64,000 nt of DNA from Thamnaconus septentrionalis (GCA_009823395.1 CM020506.1:22534501-22598500), one strand, 5' to 3'; counted from the stretch's first letter, positions 44,590-57,132 are shown. The notes: generated by a model from the sequence alone, not told the origin. A program made the numbers and translations.

Positions 44590-45430
44590 GCACACGTGGT
44601 TGGGTAGTAGATTTTTTTTATTGTGTTTAATACTGTTCTTGTGCCCGGCCGTGCTTTGGGGCAGGGGAATGTGTGGCAGGAGCAGGGTGTCGGCGTCGGG
44701 AGCGCGGAGCACCGCGACTCCCATTCTTTTTCATTAACCACCAGTAACAGTTAGTGCACTGCTCCATCATTTCCCACCATCATCTGTTCCACCCTAACCA
44801 CCATACTGCTCGCACACATCTCACCTGCATCCATTTGGTCCCGGTCGGCTCCGCTGCTCCTGGGCGGAAGCGCCGCTGCAGGGGTGGGTTTATGGAGCAC
44901 CGGGCTAAGTGGCATAGCCCATTGCTGTCAAGGGGTGTTGGTTTTGTTTGGATTAATGATTAAGGGATAATGTAAGGTTTATTTGTATTTAAGGGTTTGT
45001 GTGTTTAGGGGGAAGTAGGTTGTTTATTGAAGGGTGTATTTCTTTGGGTTATTGGTTTTGTTTGCACTGTTTTATTTTTTGGCAAGGTCCCCACAGTTAA
45101 TGGTGTGGCCCAATTGGCCACATGCTACTGGTGGATATAAAGAGGGCTCATTTTTGTGTGGGAAGTTGAGCTGGCTAGTCTGGTGTGAGACTAGGGAACT
45201 GAGAAACCTGTTGTCCTGTCGCTTTGCTTATGGATTTGTTCTTTTGGGTTAAAAGAATAAAAGTTTTTTTGTCCTGTATTTGACGCTGCCTGCCTCCTCC
45301 TTCGACTCCACCACCTCAATCCGGTCGGCCCAGATCCCCTTTTTCGTGGGGAGGCCACTTTGCCCCTCCACATGTATGTACAATTATATCTGTCATTTAA
45401 AGCCGATGAAGCACATCAGTTAGTTAAATC
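44066..45430 (+). mobile_element. L2-clade RT fragment split by a solo LTR
   Basis: 44,080-44,447 corresponds to CQSG..STETALL to ISFHSYADD of the LINE at 36,972-39,224 (readable: [29 protein letters not shown]), with many indels. The homology resumes at 45,373 with [20 protein letters not shown], exactly where the first part would continue. The LINE therefore pre-dates the LTR insertion. Confidence 0.88.
44448..45372 (+). mobile_element. Solo LTR, 925 bp, TSD TGTAT
   Basis: It starts TGTGAGAAAGTGAGCG and ends CCCCTCCACA. A perfect 5-bp duplication TGTAT lies at 44,443-44,447 and 45,373-45,377. It has a TATA-like GGATATAAAGAGG at about 45,130 and AATAAAAG at about 45,257, giving a U3-R-U5 order on the plus strand. 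No internal retroelement sequence lies between the borders. The superfamily (Gypsy, BEL or ERV) is not decidable from the LTR alone. Confidence 0.88.
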
Positions 45431-45620
45431 AGGTCCGTACCCATCATGATGTTGTGGTGTGGTCTTCCGAGGCAAGAGTAGTGCACCTGATCGAACTAAC
45501 AGCACTTTCAGAGGACAGTATTGATTCCACCTTCCAGCGCAAGAAGGCCAAGTACGCTGAGCTGGCAACTGGCAGGAGTGCCGGGAGATTGGCTGGAAGA
45601 CCACCATCTACCCAGTAGAT
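45431..45620 (+). pseudogene. Endonuclease-like tail of another retroelement
   Basis: HHDVVVWSSEARVVHLIELT, DSIDSTFQRKKAKYAELATG and, after a frame change, ECREIGWKTTIYPV match a fish retroelement C-terminal block I remember as 'PDIVLWS...LELTVPWE...K..KY..L'. It is possibly a restriction-like endonuclease. Family naming is uncertain. A hAT end follows at 45,621. Confidence 0.45.
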
Positions 45621-46440
45621 CAGGGGTGTCAAACTCATTTTCACCGAGGGCCACGTCAGCATAATGGCTGTCCTCAAAGGGCCAGATGTAACTTATAAAT
45701 GTAACTAAATGTAATGTAAAGTAAATGTAACTACTCCTTAATGTTAAATAATTCTGAATTTATTACTTATTCAAGTTATATCAGTTCTTGCACATTACAG
45801 TTGCATAGAAAAAATATGTTTGCTTGTTGCTTTGTTATAACATAAATCCTTTTGTCAGCTTATGAAACCCACATAACTCCATCAATCATGGATCAAACTA
45901 TCCAAGTGAATAAAGAAAAATAACATGAAAAAACTCAGAAAAATAACATAATTAATAACATAACTAAGCCCATTAAAATGGTCTTAATTAGTGTAAAATC
46001 AACAATTGTGAGATGCTAAGAACATTTATGACAGATGTAGCACTTAAAAAAAAGGCTGAACACAGCCTTGCATCCAACTGATAGTTTGATTAAAATAATT
46101 TGTCTGCATACACACATAAAACCTGCAAACACTAAATAATTGCAATGGCAGCTACACATAAATTATATGTAATCAACTACAAATAACAAAATAAAGGTTG
46201 ACTCAGTTGACAACTATATTGGTCAAGTTTTTAGGTTTTTGAAGAGGAGATGCTGCCTGTCCTTGAACACACCAAGTGGATCCCCACTCTACCATCCATT
46301 GATCATGTTCTGAAAATAACAAACACAAAACAAAATGCAAGCACAATCATTAAATTGCACACAGAGTTTAACTATTCTTTTTCTTGGTTGAATTACATTT
46401 TATTATATTCTAATTAGGTTTTTTAAATGCTTTTTGTGTG
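45621..46440 (+). repeat. hAT left-end-like sequence and AT-rich DNA
   Basis: It begins CAGGGGTGTCAAACTCATTT and GAGGGCCACG, a common fish hAT terminus. It may be the left end of the element whose transposase lies at 46,880-48,640. The right end there (inverse of CAGTGGTCCCCAACCTTATT) matches it only partly, so they may be different elements. Confidence 0.55.
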
Positions 46441-46448
46441 TTTTCCTG

Positions 46449-46761
<313 letters not shown>

Positions 46762-46879
46762 GTTTTTCCTTCCGGGTGTCTTATTTTGAAAGACAACCAC
46801 TTCCGCCCTTGCCTAATTTCCACGCTTGACTTTTGGGCGCGTCTTTTTCTTGCATCAGCAATACAAGCTAGCCCTCGCA

Positions 46880-48640
46880 AAATGAGCCAGAAACAGAGTT
46901 CACTGGAGAGTTTCTTTGGAAAGGGCAAACGAGACAACGATGAGACAACAGAGGGGTCACACACTGCCTGCTAAAAGAAAGCTGCATTTAAAAGAAAATA
47001 CCAAGATTCCTACCTGTGTTACGGGTTCATCGCAAAAGGTGATTCACAAGCCCCACACCCAGCTCTGTGTAATATGTGGTGACAGACTTGCTAATTAAGC
47101 CATGAAACCATCAAAACTGCCGGCACATGGAGACAAAACACCCAGCATTGAAAGAAAAGCCCTTAGAATATTTTGAAAGAAGAAAACGGGAACATGAAGG
47201 ACAGAAACAGTTATTGAAGGCCACTACTTCAGCAAATATGTCTGCGCTAAAAGCATCATTCCTGGTCGCGGACCACATTGCTAAAGCTAAGAAGCCCTTT
47301 ACTATTGGGGAAGAACTGATTTTGCCTGCTACAAAGGACATTTGCAGCAAACTTTTCGGAGAGGCTGCAGTAAAAAAGGTTGAAAACATCCCCCTTTCGG
47401 CGAGCACAATAACAAGAAGAATTAATGAAATAGCCAGAGGACATCGAGGCACAGTTACTTGAGAGGATTAATGAGTCACCATGGTACGCGACTCAGGTGG
47501 ATGAATCCACAAATGACAACAAAGAAATATTGCGCGTTTTTGTGGGATACGTTTTTCAGTAGGATGTACATGAGGATTTGCTATGTGCACTATTTCTGCC
47601 AACTAACACCACAGCTGCAGAGGTATTCAAGTCCTTGAACGAGTACATATCAGGGAGGCTTAATTGGTCGCACTGTGTCGCTGTATGCACGGAAGGAGCG
47701 GATGCGATGACTGGGCGGCTTTCAGGTCTGACAACGTGGATCAAGGAGGTCGCCTCTGAATGTGAGTCCACGCACTGTGTCATCCATAGGGAAAGCCACC
47801 TGAGCTTAACAGCGTTTTGCAAGATGTGATAAAAATTATTAATCACAGAAGAGCACATGCCCTGAATTCACGTCTGTTCGAACAGCTCTGTGAAGAGATG
47901 GATGCAGAACATGGACGCCTTCTCTTGTACACAGAAGTGAGATGGCTTTCAAGAGGTAAATTGCTGGCAAGAGTTTTTGAGTTACGAGAGTCACTGCAGA
48001 GATTTTTCCTGGAAAAACAGTCGCCACTGGCAGCATACTTCAGTGACGCTGATTGGATCTCGAAACTTGCTTACCTGTGTGACATTTTTAACCTGCTCAA
48101 TGAACTCAATCTCTCACTTCAGGGGAAAATGACAACCGTTTTCAAGTTGGCAGATAAGGTTGCTGCATTCAAAGGCAAATTAGAGTTATGGAGACAGACA
48201 GTGACCACAGGGACATTTGACATGTTTCACATAGTAGCAGGGATTATGGAGGAGACTGAGTTTGAACCTTCATTCACCCAGTTAGTGCATGATCACCTGT
48301 TGCAGCTTTCAAAAGAGTTTGAGCATTACTTCCCCATCACAAAAGACCCCAGGCTGGGGAAGGAATGGATCCGGAACCCATTTGTCAACAAGCCAGGGGA
48401 ATCAACTCTAACCCTACAGGAAGAGGAACAACTACTTGAGATTGCAAATGATGGTGGCCTTCAATCCATGTTTGAAACAACTTCAAATCTCTTTGCATTC
48501 TGGAGTAAAGTCAAAGCAGAACATCCTGACATTGCCACAAAAGCACTGACAGTCCTGACAGTCCTGCTTTTCAACCTCTTATCTTTGTGGGGGGGGGAGT
48601 TCTGCAGTAACAGCAACCAAAACAAGACTACGGAGTAGAC
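46880..48640 (+). pseudogene. hAT transposase (ZBED5/SCAND3-like), few breaks
   Basis: The ATG at 46,882 opens [20 protein letters not shown]. After a frame break comes a BED finger, CVICGDRLAN, KLPAHMETKHP (C-x2-C, H-x4-H). Helical region: ATTSANMSALKASFLVADHI and FTIGEELILPATKDICSKLF. Catalytic-core landmarks are ATQVDESTND (first Asp), VAVCTEGADAMTG (second Asp region, E-G in place of the usual D-G), CVIHRESHLSLT, EVRWLSRGKLLARVFELRES, and hATC-like NPFVNKPGESTLTLQEEEQL. The 273-codon stretch 47,817-48,638 is still open. About four frameshifts or stops disrupt the rest. The 3' terminus with GGTTGGGGACCACTG is at about 48,936. Confidence 0.9.
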
Positions 48641-48919
48641 TGGATATAAGGAATACAATCCGAGTATCACTGTCTCCATCATTCCCAGATGGGACCTTCT
48701 AGTTACAGGTAAACAACCCCAGGGCTCCCACTGATTCTACATTTTGGTGAATTGATATTATAGTGTAATAGTTCATGAAAGTGCCTAATATAAAATGTAA
48801 TTGTTGCTTTCAGATTACATACTAAATATAATGACTAAGGTTTTTGTTCTTGGAACCTTCATGCCCCTACCCGGTCCTTGAAAAAGTGTTTCTGCATGAA
48901 ACTGGTCTCTGGTACAAAT

Positions 48920-48936
48920 AAGGTTGGGGACCACTG
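48920..48936 (-). repeat. hAT right terminus
   Basis: On the minus strand it starts CAGTGGTCCCCAACCTTAT, a familiar hAT terminal sequence. No 8-bp duplication matching the 45,613-45,620 flank was found. Confidence 0.7.
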
Positions 48937-48944
48937 CCATAAGG

Positions 48945-49490
48945 AACACCATGGTATTTACCCCAGCCACAAATGGAGTCCCCTACAAGCTCTATAAGAA
49001 CTGCCCCAAGGTACTCGAAGTGGTTTAGTACCTAATGAGAACTGCCTGGAAAAAGCAACTCATTCCATCAGAGTGGCAAAGGGTGTAGCGGTCTTCATCC
49101 CAAAGGAAGCAAACTCCAAAGTGATTGGCCAGTTTCAAAACATTGCCCTCCAGAACTTCACCACCGGGTGGCAGCTGCAAGAAATGGGAAATTGCAATGG
49201 GCTGTGCCATTTCTCCAATCCTCTTCATAGATAATCTTCTACGAGATCATCCTCATTGGTGCAAGACAGGTGGTTGGAGGAATCAAGCTACCATCTGGGC
49301 AGAGATTACCCCCATTGAGGTGCTAAATGGACGATGTCACCGGCCTCCTCCAGACAGAAGCATGTACATCTCGACCGCTGAAAGGATGGATGAGTTGATG
49401 TCATGGGCCAGAATGAACATCAAACCCTCCAAATCCTGCAGCCTGTCACTGAGAAGGGAAGTCAGAAATCCCACTCTTGTCTGAAAAACC
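48945..49490 (+). pseudogene. Retroelement reverse-transcriptase fragments
   Basis: Frames give NTMVFTPATNGVPYKLYKNC, TAWKKQLIPSEWQRV, TTGWQ, EIAMGCAISPIL, TAERMDELMSWARMNIKPSK and SCSLSLRR. These fit RT blocks (NGVPYKLYK, WK...IP..W, GC.ISP., WA.M.IKPSKS..). It may belong to the same element as 45,431-45,620, with the hAT inserted or rearranged between. Central RT (including the catalytic box) is deleted. Confidence 0.6.
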
Positions 49491-50220
49491 CATCAACAAC
49501 CCGGGATAGCCAATATAAATAACTCTCCATGGAGGTCAGAAAGGTCCCGACAACCCCCTGACCGCTTTCACTACATTCAGTTGGGGAACCCCTAGCTGTC
49601 GTTTGCACTTTAGACTTTTATTGAGCGTTACCCAAGCATGAGACACCATTAGTAGATATGATAGCCCCCATGTGAAACAGAAACCAGTTCATGAAGGAAC
49701 TCATGCACATTTAGGAGGGGAAGGTGTAACCCATAAGGGTAACAAGCCCATTCAAATTATTTAAAATGTATACCAACTCCCACCACATGATTAGCTCATC
49801 TGCACCGATGCCAAAGGTTGTCGTTACTGACTGTGTTTTGCTGATCACCCATTGAGCATTGAAGTAGCAGAAAAGCAAGAGGAGTGATTGTTTTTTTAAT
49901 CCTTGCTGAACTCCTGTGAGTCAATGTCTAGATACCCCTTTAAAACCAGTCGGAGTTTGGGACATGTTGCCCAATGTTTTAGGGTACTGTGGTATTAATA
50001 TATCATCATAACAGTGGAGGAAGAAACTTCAAAAAGATCACTCGCTGTGTGCTAATGCTAATTGCTAGTAGTGCTGTTCAGCTAGCTGGGGATTAAACTG
50101 TGTCTAAAACTGTATGGACTAATAACGTAGTGTGAGGGTAAAAATTCATTTTAAAAAGAAAATACTTTAATAAACCACTTAAAGTAATATTACTCCTGCA
50201 GCAGCAGTCCTTCAGAACAC
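49491..50220. other. Non-coding stretch, nothing recognised
   Basis: No family motif. The start may be the tail of the retroelement. Confidence 0.4.
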
Positions 50221-50221
50221 T

Positions 50222-50351
50222 AGCCCTGCAGTGCAGCATTCTCTGCAGCACTGCAACTCATTAACAGGTGTTTGCAGGTAATAGCAGCCCTGCAGCGTGG
50301 CATGTCTTGCAGCACTGCAGATCATCAACAGGTGTCTGCAAGTAATAGGTG
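50222..50351. repeat. 64-bp tandem duplication
   Basis: Two adjacent diverged units begin AGCCCTGCAGTGCAGCATTC and AGCCCTGCAGCGTGGCATGT and end AACAGGTGTTTGCAGGTAAT and AACAGGTGTCTGCAAGTAAT. Confidence 0.85.
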
Positions 50352-50399
50352 AAGCACTCATGAGTCCAGACAGTGGTAAATAAAGCTATGGAAGACAGT

Positions 50400-51120
50400 G
50401 GCTAATAAAGTAAAGGAAGAGACTGTGGCCACTCAAACAGGGCACTTTTCTGAGTGCTGAATGTTTGAGATGAGTAAATGGTTAATCGAAGGGGACACTT
50501 CTTCCTTCTCCAACACATCCGTTGGCAGGGGAGTTTCTCCTTGAGTTTGTCCTTTTCCTGCCCATGTGTGCTTTCTTCCTCCTCCTTCCTCCTCATCACA
50601 CTCTTAGGGCGTCAACTATTTTGATTGGCCGCATCACAGGGAGGGTCCAGAAGAAGCCAACCAGAGGGGTTAAGTCTAAACCATGACCCTTCCCTGGAAA
50701 TAAATAATAGCCAATCGGACAGGAGTTCATCCCATATAAACTCCATATGGGTCCAGGATTTTCATTCTCCCTTGGGAGGTCACCTGGAGACGTTCCTTCT
50801 TGGTTCAACTGGGTCTGCTCCTCTGGCCAAACAACGGGGAATCCATGTACCCAGATTGCTTGTATTTTTAATATTAAACCCTCTAGAACTTTAATACGAC
50901 GTCTTCTTGGACAAATCAACACACCACAGTAGCCGGCTAGGATGCAATGCTGTTACCATTGCTTGGTGATAACCTTTCAATACTGTTTTTGTTTTTTTTT
51001 CTACTGGATCTGAGATTGACCTCAGTGATTCTGAACCTTTGTTCAGTGGCGAGCCAGGACATCTGAAAAGACGGAGACAAGGATCCACTCCGGAACTGCT
51101 GATTCTATCTACTTATTGAC
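50400..51120 (+). other. Possible LTR-like or promoter-like sequence
   Basis: It has a CCAAT box (GCCAATCGG at 50,711), CATATAAACTCC at 50,732 within the inverted repeat CCCATAT...ATATGGG, and ATTAAACC near 50,871, in the spacing of an LTR U3-R region. No TG...CA pair or second copy is confirmed. Confidence 0.3.
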
Positions 51121-51159
51121 TCAGATAAGACAATCCCTAGCTACGGCCCGCTGGGGTAG

Positions 51160-51350
51160 CAAGAAAGACTGAAACACATACACTGGAACGAGACTGAATA
51201 CATAGACTGGAGTGAGACTGACCACATAGGCTGGAGCTAGACTGAACACATACACTGAAGTGAGACTGAGCACATACACTGCAGCGAGGCTGAGCACATA
51301 CACTGAAGCAAGACTGACCACATATACACACAGGACTGACCACATCTTCT
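51160..51350. repeat. 24-bp minisatellite, ~7.5 units
   Basis: The unit is close to GAGACTGAGCACATACACTG plus AAGC. Adjacent copies differ by a few bases. The minus strand reads as an 8-residue repeat (YVLSLAAV-like), which is a by-product of the 24-base period. Confidence 0.93.
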
Positions 51351-51359
51351 CATACAAAG

Positions 51360-52261
51360 AGGAAGACACTTTTTTGACTTTTTTGTTTTATTTTATTTTA
51401 TTTCATTTCTATACTGAAGAGCTCTCAGTTGTTGTTTTTTTTTTCTCCCTTGTCTACTTGTCGACTAAAAATTGTTTGGTGAAATAAATGATCATTGCTC
51501 AACCTACAATCAGAGTCCAACTTTCGAACCTAAGGGATGTGGTTTGCTTCTTCCATTGAGATTAGGGGGGTTCCATTAATGAAGCCGAACTAGGAGTTGG
51601 CCTTTGATTTAATAAGGTTGGATGTTAGGTAAGGTAGGTGAGGTGAGGTTACCTCAGTACACTGCAGAACTCATTGTGCAGTATGTAATCTAAATGATAA
51701 TATGGAATGACAAGTAACATTGGAATTTGTCAGAAATAAAAAAAAAAGTGACTCGAGAGAAACCATTTAGGAAATTCAGTTGATTGGTGTTAGACTTATT
51801 ATTATATAATTACAGTTTTGTGGTTCTGCCCGCTATCTGAAGCTGAGCCAAACGCCCACAGATCAGCCAGAGACATATGGGCTTGCCTGGTTCTCATCAA
51901 GACAGTCTGTCACACACTTGCACACTGGGTAGTGGGCCGAGTATCTGGATGGAAGAGTTTACTAGTTCCTATTCTCCAAATGATGTGTTGCTGTGCAAAC
52001 CCCACTGCTCTCCCTTCAGTGGATAGAACTGGGAAACTCCTAATCTAATGAGTTTTCATTGCCAAGAGCTCTATATCACTTCTACATGCAAGACATGTGC
52101 ACACAGGCACACACACACGAGCACAATACAGGCTGCAGAGCCACAGAGGTGAATTGGATTTATTGTTATTGTGATAACCTGGGAGTCGAGCAGAATGTGA
52201 ATGTGGCTGACATAAGACTGTTTTAATAAGGCTTGATTTAAAGTGGAACTCCTGGACGAGC

Positions 52262-52295
<34 letters not shown>

Positions 52296-52347
52296 GTCTT
52301 GGAACAATCGCCTCTTCTGCTTTCAATGTGTTTCACCTTGCATATTT

Positions 52348-52389
<42 letters not shown>

Positions 52390-53040
52390 CGTGTGTGCAA
52401 GGGCAGACAGTGGTATTTATGAGGATTATTTAAAATCATCTGTCTTGAGTTGCTTGCATACTATGCCATTTCTGCTGGGATATGAATGTGAACAAGCGTG
52501 TGTGTGCCTGTCTGTAATTTCACTGTTAAGTCCCGATGGTATCAGGTCTCTGTACGTCTAAACTAAACAGGCAGCCATGGTCAAACATTAGTCTATTAAA
52601 TCATCACCTGAAGGCAAACTGCAGAGTTTGTATCCACAATGCAAATGTACATTAATTAATCTTTGTGCGGTTATGTGCAAATATTATTTATGGGTAAAGT
52701 CTATCCAAGTTGCCTACTACACTGTAACTCTAGCAGCATATTGAGGTTAAAAAAAAAAAAATGAGAGTAATGTTATCCATAGCATTTACACCTAGCTATT
52801 AGCGGCCGTTACTGGGATACCATGATATTTGGAAAACAAATAATAATACTGAGTGCGTAATAATATGTGTTCACTGGACAGAGAAGTTCACATTAGAATT
52901 TTTTTGAAAAAGGCATAATTTAAAGCGGCTTCCTCTAATTTGTTACAAGGATGTACGGTCCTGTGGTGCTAAAAATGTCTTTCTGATAAAGAAATCCATG
53001 TAATATATCCATAAATAAATGTAGGTCAAGGTTATTGATT
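51360..53040. other. Non-coding with CA/GT microsatellites
   Basis: (CA)n lies at 52,269-52,297 and (GT)n at 52,350-52,385. Nothing else recognised. Confidence 0.6.
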
Positions 53041-53046
53041 ACTCCT

Positions 53047-53305
53047 ACTTGACACCCATCCATCCTCTATCACTGCACTTCACAGGGGACAGGGGCCTAT
53101 CACAGGTGTCTTCAGGTAAAGGCAGGGTGACACCCTGTACAAATTGCTAATTTATTGCGCAAAATACACATCATATCACACGCATGACACAATAAAAGAC
53201 AAAAAAACCATTTGCACTTGCATTCAATTTCAATCAAGATCTCACGACCTTCCTGCTCTCTAAGTCTGATGTGCCATTGAGCCGGTCAAGCTGCTGTCCA
53301 GCTGA
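53047..53305 (-). repeat. Diverged SINE copy
   Basis: CACAGGGGACAGGGGCCTATC, CAGGTAAAGGCAGGGTGACACC and the distal CTCACGACCTTCCTGCTCTC, GATGTGCCATTGAGCC are degraded counterparts of the SINE at 11,239-11,604, in the same orientation. Confidence 0.7.
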
Positions 53306-54032
53306 TGCAGTTAAATAACATATTTGCTGTATCCGGATAACACATAATACAAAAAACAGACTTGATGCAAAAGAGACTTTTAATGTAATTTTTGAACAAG
53401 CATATTAGGATAAACTGTACTTAAAAAAAAAAAAAAAAAAATCATTTTAATTGTCTTAGTTTATTTTTCTTTTCAGCTCCTCCCTTTTCTCCCACGCAGT
53501 GATTCATAAGCAGCGCGATAAGATCCTGATCGTGGTGTCTCACAGCCTCGTTAATGACAATAAACCCGATGGATTGCATCCCTGCTTATTACACCAGCCT
53601 CATCCAAAGTTGTAAAAGAGTCCTCTCATTGTTATTATCTTGCCCGGAAGTATGCAAAAAGTTCACTTTTCCAGCTTGTTAAGAGTCAGGAATCCTGTAA
53701 AAAGTGATTCAAGGCCGTGTGAGTCAGACTGTGAGTCAAGCGTGAGTTGTGTGATATGACCGGGCCAGTCCTACCTGGCAAAGACACGCGGTGTGAAACG
53801 GAGTTGAAAGGAGGTTCATACTCAACACGTCCAGAAAGTGGATAGGGTAAATAACCTCTTGGTGATTGCCGTGAGTTTTATACCTCATGAAAACCAAGGC
53901 CACTCCCTGAGCGGTGGACCAGGAAGGGCCTACACTGGGACAACAGCCTGCTATTCTCACTCCTGTTTGACGAAACTATAGGAGGCAAAACATTTTGCTC
54001 TCTGTTCATTACATCCTGTGACAAACTCAGAA
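53306..54032. other. Non-coding stretch, nothing recognised
   Basis: It has an 18-base A run near 53,424. No gene or repeat family. Confidence 0.45.
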
Positions 54033-54036
54033 TTAA

Positions 54037-54493
54037 AGGTTCAGTGTGTAATATTTGGAGATTTTGAGAAGAAACAGCAACATCAAGTGGTTACATTGTA
54101 GATTGCAGCACTCATTCACTCGCCCTCCCTCTCCCAAGCTTGCCAGTGAAACACAGTGGCCTATTCACCCAAACCTGAATACATCGTCTTCCTTCTTCTT
54201 CATTGGTTTGAGGGCATCAAGCGTTCACCCTAAATACCAAACACGCTGTCAGGTGACCTGGATTGTCCACACCAGGCTTCCTTAGAAAATGGTGGCAGCT
54301 AACTGGGAGCAAGACCCTTGATCTATGAATATCCTCATATATATAAATATGGGAACCTTTCTTATGGTGGGGAAACCAAATGACTTTTATTTTACTGCCA
54401 GTATACACTTTTATTAATGTATTAACGGGCAGTATGTTAAGCTTTTCACAATATAAAAATCATAAATTCTGCCAAATTTTACACATTGAACCT
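54037..54493. mobile_element. TTAA MITE copy A
   Basis: The 457-bp element is bounded by TTAA (54,033-54,036 and 54,494-54,497). Its 22-base ends begin AGGTTCAGTGTGTAATATTT and, inverted, AGGTTCAATGTGTAAAATTT. The interior contains GGTGACCTGGATTGTCCACACC. It is non-coding. Confidence 0.9.
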
Positions 54494-54499
54494 TTAATG

Positions 54500-55540
54500 G
54501 CAACTGCATCATTTTAGCAGACTGCTGAAAATGTGCTCTGCCCAAGTTTGAGATGGGACAAAAACAAGACAGGCCCGAGGAGGTCGTTAAGGCCAAAACA
54601 AAACACACACACACTCCCCACATATTACTGAACCAGCAGACTAACAGATCTGTTCTTTTCTATGTAAATGAAAGACAGTTTTACCCTCGTGCTGCAAAAG
54701 GTGACTTGCAATCAATAATTAGACCTAATCTCAGAAAAGAAAGCCCTGCTGTTTTTCTTTTTTTTTTTGCTGGAGTTTCGCCAGTCTGGCTTCATAACAA
54801 CCTCACTCTCTCTGCCTCTTTTTTTTTTTTCCACGGCGATATGTTGAGAACCCTGATGGATGGGTGGTATGTATGAATGACTGTCTCTATTTATTGAAGG
54901 CGGAGGACACAGACGCAAGTGTTGTCGGGACAGGACTCAGACCCGTGACCTTGTGACCCTGCATCTCATGCACACAATTTCAGGTCGGTTCATAATGAGT
55001 TGTGTCATGCTCACAGCCGACCCCTTTCACCTGGCCAATCACAAACACACACACACGCAGAAACTAGTGTGTGCTGATCAGTCATCACGTCTCTGCTGCT
55101 TTTATAACTGAGAGCAGCTCTGATAAATACGCTTTAATGAGTGCAAGCAAGTTGGTTACTCGCGTTTAACTTTGTGAAAGTGATTAATTTTTTTTGCGTT
55201 AAACGCAATGTTTGGGTTTCGTGGTAGTGTTGTTGAAATACAATAGGAATGCTCTGTATTCTGTATTTTGTATTCTGCACCCAGTGGCAAGTGGTTGAAT
55301 GATTGTGCTTTTTTTTTGTCAAATATTTCAATGGATGAAAGGGCCATTAAACTGCAGATGCTGAATGATTAAAAAAAACAAACATGTTGCTATGAAGGTT
55401 TGCAAGGCTTGAAAATTTCAAGGACACCGCATTTTTCTTTCTCTACAATTTTTGAGAGCGATGATGTAATGGCACAGCGGTTTACATGCCCAAAACAAAC
55501 AAACAAATAAACAAAAATGAAACAAACCGTGTCAGAGAGT
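54500..55540. other. Non-coding stretch, nothing recognised
   Basis: T-rich runs near 54,760 and 54,825 and short CA runs. No gene. Confidence 0.5.
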
Positions 55541-55549
55541 ATATACTTA

Positions 55550-55964
55550 CTTGTATCTACTGTAATTTATGTATTTTATGTGGTCACATTAATAAAACTG
55601 TGTGATCGCAGAAAAAATAAAGTAATTTGGTTTTCCTATACTTACAAAAGGTTCTTATATAAATAAGAATATCCATAGATCAATAAGGGCCTTGCTCCCA
55701 GTTAGCTGCCACCTTGCACCCCCATGTTTCCAAGGAACCCTGGTGTGGACAATCCAGGTCGCTTGATAGTACGTTTCATATTTAGGGTGAACACTGGCAT
55801 CCTCAAAAAAACCAACGAAGAAGACGGTGGATGAGATGTCCAGGTTTGGGTGCGCAGGCCACCGTAGGTCACCGGCGAGCTCTGCAAGACGCTGTATTCT
55901 AAAATGTAACCGCTTGATGTTGCTGTTTCTCCTTCAAAATCTCCAAATATTACACACTTGACCT
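55550..55964. mobile_element. TTAA MITE copy B, inverted
   Basis: This is an inverted, more diverged copy of 54,037-54,493. It shares CATAGATCAATAAGGGCCTTGC-like, GTTAGCTGCCACC, GGTGTGGACAATCCAGG and GTTGCTGTTTCTCCTTC sequences, and it ends ACACACTTGACCT before TTAA at 55,965. The distal left end is degraded. Confidence 0.85.
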
Positions 55965-55969
55965 TTAAA

Positions 55970-57101
55970 AGGTAGAAGAGTTGTAGAAACGTGGCACAGT
56001 GCAGCAGCGAACCCGCTGCAAAGAAAGCTTTGCGTTTTTACTGCATTCTGGAGTGGAAATGAAACTCAAAGAACGTAAGACACAGTCTATGCATTTCTTA
56101 CACTGAAATTGTTCTGCGCTTGTCGACGAGTCTCAATGCAGTGACATTAAAACGTTCAGTCTATCGTAGTATAAAATATCTGGGGAGGAATGATGTTTCC
56201 TTCCCCCTAGTTCTCTCAGAAACTTTTGTAAAAGGTTCTGCAGAAGACTTGGCGGTCAAACAATTGGCAGGAGTGACACAAACAAGACGTTGGCTCCGTC
56301 TCTGCAAAGCTTTCAGTGATGATTAGAGTTGCTCACTGGCTAGACAAGACCTCAATGTGTTTGTCTTCAAAGTACTCCACTTGATGTACGTGTCTTTGGA
56401 CTACTTTGGTGAGTACTTTACTTAATGCTTTACTGTAGAGATATTACAGAATTGCTTGCAATTCTACATGCCACTAGTAATAAATGACCCCCGAACAAAC
56501 GGTGAAAAACTCAACAATGATTTTCATGAGTTGTGAGTCATGATTTCTTGTCTCTACCGACTGATTTGCTGACTTGTTCCAGCTAGTGCTGGCAAGCTAG
56601 GTGTGAAGAAATGACCAGATAACGTTGGCATTGTGCAGCTTGCCTTCTAATTGCATGTGTACAAATCTTTCAGGGTAATCGCTGTGTTAGCCCTGTGGTA
56701 AAAGCAACAGCTCCGGCTTCTTGTTGCGTAACTTGGCTGTTCCATCCTTGCAGAAGGACAATACAAACTACTCACTCAGTTATTCCCCTTTGAGCATTTT
56801 TCACTATTTTTCATAATGAAATTGATGACTTCCCCAAATTCAATTGAAAGGTTTTAGTGGTTTGAAATGGTGGGGAGTAGGTGCAGCTTGGGTGTGTATA
56901 TGGTGACACACTGCCTCAATGACTCAAATGTCTTAAAAACGGGATTCTCAATTGTGAGTCACTTGAACTTGAGTTCAAGTGAATCACAAGCATGACACAA
57001 GCATGACAACATGATACTCATTCTGTCTCTCTGGGTGAGTAATTCATTGCAGTTCATCACCTTATCTTTCTGTCTGTCTGTCTGTATATACAGTCAGCCA
57101 A

Positions 57102-57132
<31 letters not shown>

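Noticed and set aside
50590..51000. Endogenous retrovirus LTR
   Set aside because: CCAAT, TATA-like and polyA-like elements are present but no borders, primer-binding site or coding region were found.
51121..51369. Hydrophobic 8-residue repeat protein (possible membrane protein)
   Set aside because: The 24-bp minisatellite is a multiple of three, so the frame stays open by chance. No signal or conserved flank.
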